A stretch of DNA of 64,000 bases from Chloracidobacterium sp. (lineage in GTDB: Bacteria > Acidobacteriota > Blastocatellia > Chloracidobacteriales > Chloracidobacteriaceae), in NCBI GenBank assembly GCA_025057975.1, contig JANWUV010000005.1, positions 175,993-239,992 on the forward strand, given 5' to 3'. The notes beneath the pieces are model-generated. The model did not search any database. It was not told the DNA's origin and saw only the letters and a list, made by a program, of their open reading frames with translations. Positions 57,713 to 64,000 of this stretch are shown here, piece by piece. Made by a program: the position numbers and the translations under genes. Position 1 is the stretch's first letter. Every line of letters begins with the position of its first letter.

Positions 57713-57738
57713 AGGGTGGACGCCGGAGCATCCACCCT
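57713..57738 (-). repeat. Hairpin between bchC and bchZ
   Basis: AGGGTGGA and TCCACCCT form an 8-bp stem, with GC/GC extending it inside a CGGA loop after one C-A mismatch. On the pigment-gene strand it begins 10 bases after the bchC stop. No T-run follows in that direction. It may slow or protect the mRNA or alter bchZ output; also see the findings. Confidence 0.6.
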
Positions 57739-57747
57739 AAAACCAAC

Positions 57748-58695
57748 TTACCATGTGAGCGCGATTTTCAAACACTCCGGGTCGCGGAGTGCAACGGCGT
57801 AGGCCCGTTGCGGATCGCGCGCCGGCAACTGGTGCGTGATCAGCTGGCGGAGCGTCGCGTCGTGGTCGGCGAGGAACCGACAGGTGAACGCCACATCGTC
57901 GGCGTCCCACTCGCCAGCAATGTCGAGCGTGATTTCCTTGATGAAGGCCGGCCCGAACGCAAAGCGGATGTCCTCGTAAAACCCTAGCGAGCGAAGCCGG
58001 CCGTGCTTTTTGAGCGCGCGTACGGCGGTGTCGAAGCAGGCGACGTTGCCGGTCGCTTCCACGACGACATCATAGGCGTCGGAAGGAATGTCGCTGTCCT
58101 GATTGACGACAATGAAGTGATTAGCCTCGCCCAGCCCAACGCGGAAGGGGATGATGTCGGCGATGGTGACTTCCGCGCCGGCCTCGACCAGCATTCGAGC
58201 GGCCAACTGCCCAACGATACCTTGTCCAAGCACCAGCACCGACGGCTGATGCCCGTCCCGGACAAGATCGCGGACGCCGTGCCGCGCCGTCGCTCCCAGC
58301 GCCAGCAGCAACGCCGTCTCATCCGAAACGCCAGCGGGGATTTTGATCGGGCGCGTAACATCGTTGACGGATTCGGAAACTTGCCCACCGAAAACGGAAA
58401 AATAGCCTTCGTAGCGTACCGTGCCGGGCAGGAACACGCGGTCGCCGACCTGAAACTGCGCCGGATCAACTTCCGCGCCGACCTCGACGACTTCACCAAC
58501 GTTTTCATAGCCCGGAATCAGCGGATAGCGCAGTTGCGGCATGCCGGGCAGCCGCCCTTCGAGCGTCAGGCGCTCAGTTCCAGCGCTAATGGACGTGAGC
58601 TTGGTGACGACGCGCACCGAAGTCGGCGTCATCGGCGGCAGCGGGATGGTTTGAACACCGATTTCATGCGGCGCGTAAATGACAATGGCTTCCAT
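57748..58695 (-). CDS. bchC: 3-hydroxyethyl-bacteriochlorophyllide a dehydrogenase
   Basis: 315 residues, medium-chain dehydrogenase fold. N-terminus MEAIVIYAPHEIGVQTIPL, then RYPLIPGYENVGEVVEVGAEV, GDRVFLPG and a Rossmann motif VLGQGIVGQLAARMLVEAGAEV. BchC oxidises the 3-hydroxyethyl group of bacteriochlorophyllide to 3-acetyl using NAD. Usual zinc cysteines of alcohol dehydrogenases are absent, as in known BchC. The gene starts 42 bases after leuS and is followed by bchZ; bchX and bchY, which often lie between them, are missing here. Confidence 0.9.
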   Translation of the reverse strand: MEAIVIYAPHEIGVQTIPLPPMTPTSVRVVTKLTSISAGTERLTLEGRLPGMPQLRYPLIPGYENVGEVVEVGAEVDPAQFQVGDRVFLPGTVRYEGYFSVFGGQVSESVNDVTRPIKIPAGVSDETALLLALGATARHGVRDLVRDGHQPSVLVLGQGIVGQLAARMLVEAGAEVTIADIIPFRVGLGEANHFIVVNQDSDIPSDAYDVVVEATGNVACFDTAVRALKKHGRLRSLGFYEDIRFAFGPAFIKEITLDIAGEWDADDVAFTCRFLADHDATLRQLITHQLPARDPQRAYAVALRDPECLKIALTW

Positions 58696-58737
58696 GCGTA
58701 ACCTGTGGAGATGAAGGGCAAGGCGCACGCCGCGCCT

Positions 58738-61272
58738 TCACCGGAGCACAATGTTGACGAGCCGTTTGGGGACGACGATGACCTTGACGATGGTTTTGCC
58801 TTCGGTCAGCGCCTTAATTTTGCCGTCCGTCAGCGCCGCCGTTTCCAGATCGGCGTCCGAGGCGTCCGGCGACACCAGCACCTTGCTTTTGAGCTTGCCG
58901 TTGACCTGCACCGGAATCTCCAACTGCGGTTCGCGGGCGAGTTCGGGATCAAAGGCCGGCCACGCGGCTTCAGTCAGGGGGACGGTGTGACCCAGTTCCC
59001 GCCACAGTTCCGAGGCGATATGCGGCGCAAGGGGGGCCAGCATCAGCGTTAGTGCTTCTAAGCCTTCACGCATCGTTTGGGCGTCGGCGTCAGTGGTCGT
59101 CTCACCCACCGCCGTGTCAAAGTCGTACAGCGCGTTGGTCAACTCCATACACGTCGCCACGGCGACATTGAGCCGCAGACCGTTTTCAAAGGCGTCTGTC
59201 GCCCGCGCAATTGCTTGATGCGTCGCCCGCCGCGCCGCCTCCGCCGCCGGTGAAACCGCCTCCGGGACGCCCGTCACAGCGCGGCATCGGTCGCGCCAGC
59301 GGTAGGCTAAGCGCCAGACGCGCGCCAGATACCGCATCGCGCCCTCGGCGGCCGGGTAGTCCTCGTTGCCGTGTTCGTCCGTGACCCGCTTCCAATCTAC
59401 TTCCCGCTCCGGCGGAGCCGCAAACAGGATGGACAGCCGCGTGGCGTCCGCGCCGTAGCGACGAATCATCTCGTCCGGGTCCACGATGTTGCCCCGCGAC
59501 TTTGACATCTTCGCGCCGTTGAGGATGACCATGCCCTGCGTGAGCAGCCGCTTGACCGGCTCGCCGAAGTCAATCAGCCCGATGTCGCGCATCATCATCG
59601 TCCAAGCGCGGGTGTAAATCAGATGCATGACAGCGTGTTCATCGCCGCCGATGTAAAAATCCACCGGAATCCATCGTTTAACCGTTTCCGTGTCGAACGG
59701 CCGCCGGTCGTTGTGCGGGTCGCAGTAGCGGAAGTAGTACCAGTTGGAATCCACAAAGGTGTCCATCGTATCGGTGTCGCGGCGGGCGGGAGCGCCGCAG
59801 TTCGGGCATGTGACCTTTGTGAAGGTCGGGTGTGTCGCCAGCGGAGCGCCGGCGGAAAAATCCAAGTCCGGCGGCAGCAGAACCGGCAGATTTTCCTCCC
59901 GTTCGGGGGAAATCGTCCCGCAGGCGTCACAGTGGATCATCGGAATCGGCGTTCCCCAGGCGCGTTGGCGCGAAATACCCCAGTCGCGCAGGCGATAGAC
60001 GACCGTCCGCTTGCCGAAGCCCTGCGCTTCGGCGTAGTCGGCCATGGCGGCGCGCGCCGCGTCGGACGCCATCCCGGCAAAGGGGCCGCAGTCGGGACCG
60101 AGGCAACCTTCGTCAAGAAACGGGACGGAGGAAATCTCAAGCGTCGCGTTGGGGTCGGCGGGGATGGCGTCCCAGACGACGCGGCGGATGGGCAGCCGAT
60201 ACTTGCGCGAAAACTCAAAGTCGCGCTCGTCGTGCGCGGGGACGCTCATCAGCGCGCCTGTACCGTACTGCGCCAGCACGAAGTTGGCCGTCCAGACCGG
60301 CAGCCGTTCGCCGTTGAACGGATTGACGGCGCAGAGGCCTGTGTCTACGCCTTCTTTTTCGCGCGACTCGGTACGTTCACGGAGCGACTGAGCCGTGATG
60401 CGCTCGACAAACGCCGCGACTTCGGCGCGGACGGGGCTACGCTCCAGCAGCGTCGCCATCAGCGGATGCTCCGGGGCGACGATGACCGCGTTGGCGCCGT
60501 AGATGGTGTCAAGGCGCGTGGTGAAAATTCGAATGTTGACGGTTGGCGCGTCGGCGAGGGCGAAATCCACTGCCACGCCTTCGCTGCGGCCGATCCAGTC
60601 CCGCTGGCGTTTGAGGACATGGCCGGGCCAGCCGTCGCGCAGGACGCCCTCGATGCCGGCCAGCAGTTCCTCGGCGTAGTCGGTTTGCCGGACAAACCAC
60701 TGTTCCAGTTCGCGTTGTTCGACCGGCGTATCTTCGTGCCGCCAGCAGTAGCCGCCTTCGGCCTGCTCGTTGGCCAGACTCGTGTTGCACTTCGGACACC
60801 AGTTGACGACCGACCGCTTGCGGTACACCAGCCCCTTTTTGAAAAGCTGAATGAACATCCACTGATTCCAGCGGTAGTACTCCGGTCGGCAGGTGGTGAT
60901 TTCACGGCTCCAGTCGTAGCTGAACCCCAGTCGTTGCAGTTGGGCGCGCATGACGGCGATGTTGTGGAACGTCCAGTCGTCCGGGCGCGCGCCCTGCTTG
61001 ATGGCGGCGTTTTCGGCCGGCAGACCGAAGGCGTCCCAGCCCATCGGGTGCAGTACGTCGTAGCCGCGTAGCCGCTTGTACCACGCCACGGCGTCGCCGA
61101 TGCTGTAGTTGCGGACGTGTCCCAAGTGGATGCGTCCCGACGGGTAGGGGAGCATTTCCAGCATGTAGTAGCGCGGGCGCGTCCCGTCGTCGCGGACGGC
61201 GAAGGTTTGTTCGTCGCGCCAGATTCGCTGCCAATGTTCTTCAATGACGTGGGGTTGGTATTTCTCGTGCAT
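58738..61272 (-). CDS. leuS: Leucyl-tRNA synthetase
   Basis: 844 residues, class I. HIGH-type motif PYPSGRIHLGHVRNYSIGD near residue 45, editing domain between (TIYGANAVIVAPEHPL, MSVPAHDERD), KMSKS-type GAKMSKSRGNIVDP near residue 590 and a zinc-ribbon-like insertion (CDACGTISPEREENLPVLLP). It charges tRNA-Leu and edits mistakes. It heads a leftward group with bchC and bchZ. Full length for the family. Confidence 0.95.
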   Translation of the reverse strand: MHEKYQPHVIEEHWQRIWRDEQTFAVRDDGTRPRYYMLEMLPYPSGRIHLGHVRNYSIGDAVAWYKRLRGYDVLHPMGWDAFGLPAENAAIKQGARPDDWTFHNIAVMRAQLQRLGFSYDWSREITTCRPEYYRWNQWMFIQLFKKGLVYRKRSVVNWCPKCNTSLANEQAEGGYCWRHEDTPVEQRELEQWFVRQTDYAEELLAGIEGVLRDGWPGHVLKRQRDWIGRSEGVAVDFALADAPTVNIRIFTTRLDTIYGANAVIVAPEHPLMATLLERSPVRAEVAAFVERITAQSLRERTESREKEGVDTGLCAVNPFNGERLPVWTANFVLAQYGTGALMSVPAHDERDFEFSRKYRLPIRRVVWDAIPADPNATLEISSVPFLDEGCLGPDCGPFAGMASDAARAAMADYAEAQGFGKRTVVYRLRDWGISRQRAWGTPIPMIHCDACGTISPEREENLPVLLPPDLDFSAGAPLATHPTFTKVTCPNCGAPARRDTDTMDTFVDSNWYYFRYCDPHNDRRPFDTETVKRWIPVDFYIGGDEHAVMHLIYTRAWTMMMRDIGLIDFGEPVKRLLTQGMVILNGAKMSKSRGNIVDPDEMIRRYGADATRLSILFAAPPEREVDWKRVTDEHGNEDYPAAEGAMRYLARVWRLAYRWRDRCRAVTGVPEAVSPAAEAARRATHQAIARATDAFENGLRLNVAVATCMELTNALYDFDTAVGETTTDADAQTMREGLEALTLMLAPLAPHIASELWRELGHTVPLTEAAWPAFDPELAREPQLEIPVQVNGKLKSKVLVSPDASDADLETAALTDGKIKALTEGKTIVKVIVVPKRLVNIVLR

Positions 61273-61429
61273 AGAGGTGAAAGCGAACGCAGGGGTGCAT
61301 CCGTCCGATGACCCTGCGCAGGAAGGTGGTCAGTTGTGTTGGCGGAAGGATGACCAAAAGCGGCGGGTCGGTAAAGCGCGCGGTGCGCCGACCCTTCCAG
61401 AAGATTGTTCTGCTCCATGACTTTGTCGC

Positions 61430-61490
61430 TGGGTTTAGGGACGTGGCGGTTTGGGGTAATGTCACCGGGACAAGACATGTCCCAAACCCA
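61430..61490. repeat. Set of mutually exclusive inverted repeats before the caspase-FGE gene
   Basis: The sequence GTCCCAAACCCA (61479-61490) can pair with TGGGTTTAGGGAC (61430-61442, one bulged A). Part of it, CCCAAAC, can pair with GTTTGGG (61449-61455). The adjacent TGTCCC (61478-61483) can pair with GGGACA (61467-61472). Only one pairing can form at a time. The block lies about 115 bases before the caspase ORF in the divergent gap to leuS. Confidence 0.5.
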
Positions 61491-61603
61491 GAGAATTTTC
61501 CGAGACGGCGACGGTCAGGCGGCGGACGGCACACGGCGGCAGCCTTGGCGTCGCGTCACGCAGCGCAAGAGATGAAGAGCAGAAATTAGGCAGAGGGAAA
61601 GCT

Positions 61604-63584
61604 ATGGCAGTGAGATGGGAGAGTCTGCGCAGCGGCGTGTTTTTGGCGGCGGTGGCGGCGGCGCTGGTGTGGGCGACGGCGTGGCCGGTGGCGACGGAGG
61701 CGGTTGGGCAAAAGAAGCGCCGGACGCGGAGCGGGCAGCGGGTGCGGCAGGTGCTGCCGCCGTCGGAGGAAGCGAGCGTGCCAGCGAGTGAGCGGCGGGT
61801 GGCGCTGGTGATTGGGAACGGGGCGTATCGGGGGGCGCGGCCGTTGGCGAATCCGGGGAATGACGCGCGGGCGATGGCTGGGGTGCTGCGGGAGCTGGGG
61901 TTTGAGGTGCTGGGTACCGGCGGTGGCGGGTACGTGGATTTGGACGCAGGCGGATTATGGTGGAGGCGGTGAAGCGGTTTCGGCAGCGGTTGCGTGAGAG
62001 CGGGGGCGTGGGTTTGTTTTACTTTGCAGGGCATGGGGTGGAAGTCGGCGGCGTGAACTATTTGATTCCGGTGGAGGCGGACCCGCGCGAGGAACTGGAT
62101 GTAAAGTATCAGGGGGTGGATGTAGGGGATGTGCTGGAGGCGATGAAGGAGAGTCGGTTGGGGATAGTGATTTTGGATGCGTGTCGGGACAATCCGTTTC
62201 GGGGTGCATGGGCAGGGAAGCGGACGAGCGGGGGTTGGGGATTGGGGCGGACGGAAGCGCCGAGCGGGATGCTGATTGCGTACGCAACAGGGCCTGGGAA
62301 GACGGCGCGGGATGGGTATCAGGGCGAGCGAAACGGGTTGTACACGGAGGTGTTGCTGGAGGTGATGCGGCGGCCGGGGTTGAAAGTGGAGGAGGTGTTC
62401 AAGGCGGTGCGGGTGGAGGTGGAGCGGCGGAGTGGTGGGGAGCAAGTGCCGTGGGAGCCGTCGTCGTTGAAGGGGGATTTTTATTTTCGGCCGGTGGCTG
62501 GGGATGTGCAGGGGACGGATGCGAAGACGCCGGTAAGTGGTGGGAAGCCGGCGATAGAGCTGAAGGTGGAGCGGGAGGTGCCGCGCGGGGTGGTGGCAGT
62601 GCGCGTTTGGGAGATAGGGATGGCTGTGGAGGTGGATGGGAAGGCGCTGGGGGTGGCGGAAGCGAAGGGGGAGGTGTTTCGAGTGAAGGAGCTGGCGGCT
62701 GGGCGGGTGGTGACGGTGGTTGGGCGGAAAGCTGGGATGGCGGTGGCGGAGAAGCGGGTGGAAGTGGAGGCTGGGAAAGAGGTGGAGTTGGGCTTGCCTA
62801 GTGTTGGCGAGGGCGTGTGCCGGCGTCTGGGGGCGTGGGGGTGAGTCCGGGGGCGCAGCCACCGGCGGGCGCGCGCGCTGGGCGGGTGTGGGCGAGTCCG
62901 GCCGGGATCCGGTTGGTGTGGATACCGCCGGGCGAGTTTGAGATGGGGTCGAACAACGGGGAGGGAGATGAGAAGCCGGTGCATCGGGTGCGGATTACAC
63001 GGGGGTATTGGCTTGGGGAGACGGAGGTGACGCAGCGGCAGTGGGAGGGGGTGATGGGCGGGAATCCGAGTTGGTTCAAGGATTGCCCGGAGTGTTCTGT
63101 GGAGCAGGTGAGTTGGGAGGATTGCCGGCGGTTTGTGAGCGAGCTGAACGCGCGGTATCCGGTGGGCGGAGGGCTGGTGTGGCGGTTGCCGTACGAGGCG
63201 GAGTGGGAGTATGCGTGTCGGGCTGGGACGCGGGGTGATGACTTTAGTGGGGATGGGGAGGCGTTGTTGGGGGCGCTGGGGTGGTACGACAAGAACAGCG
63301 GTGGGCGGACGAACCCTGTGAAACGGCTGCGGGCGAACGGGTGGGGGTTGTACGACATGCACGGGAACGTGTGAGAGTGGTGCAAGGATTGGTACAAGGG
63401 GGACTACTACCGGATTAGCCCTGTGGCTGATCCGCGGAGTCCGGGGAGCGTGGAGAAGCGGGTCGTGCGCGGCGGGGCGTGGTACTACTACGCCTACTAC
63501 TGCCGCGCCGCCCTCCGCTGGCCCGGCCCGCCGACGGACCGGGTCAACAACCTCGGTTTGCGCGTGGCGGTCGGCGCGCCGTAA
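61604..63584 (+). pseudogene. Caspase-FGE fusion, disrupted by frameshifts and a stop codon
   Basis: Three reading frames together give one protein. 61604-61972: signal segment and VALVIGNGAYRGARPLANP, the N-terminal half of a C14 caspase. 61957-62844: rest of the caspase with H26 in FYFAGHG and C76 in ILDACRDNPF, then a beta-rich PEGA-like region. 62817-63374: FGE/sulfatase-modifying-factor domain (WIPPGEFEMGS, EVTQRQWEGVMG, LPYEAEWEYACRAG, MHGNV). The frame changes near 61940 and 62815, and at 63372 TGA stands where the family has TGG (GNVWEW). After that TGA the FGE fold continues to TAA at 63582. In the gene body G far exceeds C on the coding strand, with GGG, CGG, GCG and GTG preferred. 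Alternatively the FGE part could be a separate gene starting near 62817. Confidence 0.75.
63462..63584 (+). other. Candidate diversity-generating-retroelement variable region
   Basis: The last 40 codons of the FGE domain read RVVRGGAWYYYAYYC then RAALRWPGPPTDRVNNLGL. Codon choice changes here from GGG/CGG/GCG to GGC/CGC/GCC: 25 of 40 codons end in C. At sites where the family has variable residues the codons are NNC (five TAC, CTC, CCC, GGC, GTC, two AAC, CTC), as expected if AAC codons in a template were changed at A only. No template repeat or reverse transcriptase was recognised in this window. Confidence 0.4.
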
Positions 63585-63620
63585 GCCCCCGTGTCATTAC
63601 CCTTGAGTCTTTTCCCTTGA

Positions 63621-63651
63621 GCCGGGCGCTTTAGCGCGCGGCGAAATTTTT
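63621..63651 (+). terminator. Terminator-like hairpin after the FGE gene
   Basis: GCCGGGCGC and GCGCGCGGC pair with one G-G mismatch around a TTTA loop, followed by GAAA and five T. Just before it CCCTTGAG occurs twice (63600-63607 and 63614-63621). It may end transcription; hairpins at this position also occur in DGR target genes. Confidence 0.55.
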
Positions 63652-63947
63652 GCCCATTGTTTGCTGTGGGTTTTCGGGGTTTGCCGTGGAGGCCACGCGA
63701 TGAATGGCGTGGCGACGTTCAGGCGGGGCGGTGCGCCGCCGATGACGCGGCGCGTCAAGCGGTTGGACTGTCCCACGGGGGCGGGTGAAATGGCGCCGGG
63801 CAGTGGTCGAGTGATTTCCACGAGGATGGAGCAAGACTGGATTGGCGGGTGGCGTCAAGCGTTCGGCGTCCAGCCGCCGCACGCCAGATGGCGGGCTGAC
63901 TTGCTACATTGTCTCGCAAGCGCGCTTATATTTTCTCGAAAACTGCG
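63652..63947. other. Intergenic region with no recognised gene
   Basis: About 296 bases. A plus-strand frame (63661-63951) gives 96 residues rich in Arg, Gly and Pro with no recognised motif and no supporting ribosome site; I do not call it a gene. Confidence 0.4.
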
Positions 63948-64000
63948 TTAGTCAGCGCGGTTGAGGTCGCGGAGTTTGGCTTTGAGGTGTTCGAGTTCCT
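63948..64000 (-). CDS. C-terminal end of a leftward gene (partial)
   Basis: On the minus strand the window edge reads ELEHLKAKLRDLNRAD and then the stop codon TAA at 63948-63950. The gene begins beyond position 64000. The visible end is a charged helix with a leucine every third or fourth residue, suggesting a coiled coil. Too short to identify. Confidence 0.5.
   Translation of the reverse strand, partial: ELEHLKAKLRDLNRAD

Noticed and set aside
59623..61071. Plus-strand 482-residue frame opposite leuS
   Set aside because: leuS motifs are unambiguous on the minus strand; the other frame is a codon-bias shadow.
61462..62862. Leftward 466-residue open frame opposite the caspase-FGE gene
   Set aside because: It is rich in Pro, His, Arg and Leu, the mirror of the G-rich coding strand, and has no recognisable domain; the plus strand carries clear caspase and FGE motifs.
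62817..63374. FGE domain as an independent intact gene
   Set aside because: The TGA at 63372 falls inside the conserved GNVWEW motif and the fold continues after it, so it is not an intact end; kept as an alternative for the start only.
63661..63951. Small plus-strand frame after the FGE gene
   Set aside because: Arg/Gly/Pro-rich composition, no ribosome site, no motif; could only be reconsidered with expression data.

Overview
The window looks like ordinary chromosome from a GC-rich, phototrophic, Gram-negative bacterium. Two genes of bacteriochlorophyll a synthesis (bchC and bchZ) sit beside leuS. A pilMNOPQ operon implies an outer membrane. The remainder is housekeeping plus many poorly known proteins. 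Together with caspase/FGE-type genes and a two-subunit methylmalonyl-CoA mutase, this best fits a chlorosome-bearing acidobacterium such as Chloracidobacterium. That assignment is inference from gene content, not a database match.

Layout. 1-5.0 kb: a truncated response regulator, an HD phosphohydrolase, then rpmF-plsX-bcp behind a near-consensus sigma-70 promoter. 5.1-6.3 kb: RidA and rhomboid. 6.3-17.2 kb: a long leftward cluster, in order of transcription FHA-transmembrane-trypsin protein, Gph, Cof-type HAD, orphan polynucleotide-kinase domain, TPR lipoprotein, methylmalonyl-CoA mutase large subunit, response regulator, a 964-residue orphan, YraN and PurN. 17.5-18.3 kb: aroK and initiator tRNA. 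18.3-24.0 kb: leftward miaB, an unknown gene and two tandem 641-residue TMTC-like membrane glycosyltransferase/TPR paralogues. 24.2-27.2 kb: S41 protease, ruvB and tRNA-Asn. 27.4-33.6 kb: 4-hydroxyphenylpyruvate dioxygenase, serine acetyltransferase, a pair of thymidylate-kinase paralogues, a LEA14-like protein, dtd and a coiled-coil protein. 33.9-41.9 kb: amino-acid permease, DJ-1/PfpI protein, ubiE/menG, a ubiquitin E2-like protein, an MFS transporter, a broken PIN toxin gene, trpS and an isoprenylcysteine-methyltransferase-like protein. 42.0-46.3 kb: asparaginase II, rimO and a DUF3352-like protein. 46.8-53.2 kb: pilMNOPQ plus a Roadblock protein. 53.3-61.3 kb: aldo/keto reductase, permuted ATP-grasp protein, bchZ, bchC, leuS. 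61.4-63.6 kb: a damaged caspase-FGE gene whose last 40 codons look like a diversity-generating-retroelement variable region. The 5' part of a leftward gene closes the window.

The most unusual items are: (1) a stand-alone E2-like protein with the catalytic cysteine in place; (2) the caspase-FGE gene with an abrupt change in codon choice over a candidate variable cassette, and competing inverted repeats upstream; (3) a coupled pair of thymidylate kinases, the second with arginine replacing the Walker A lysine; (4) tandem TMTC-like glycosyltransferases; and (5) bchC followed directly by bchZ, without bchX and bchY, separated by a strong hairpin. No CRISPR array, integrase, insertion sequence, reverse transcriptase or template repeat was recognised.
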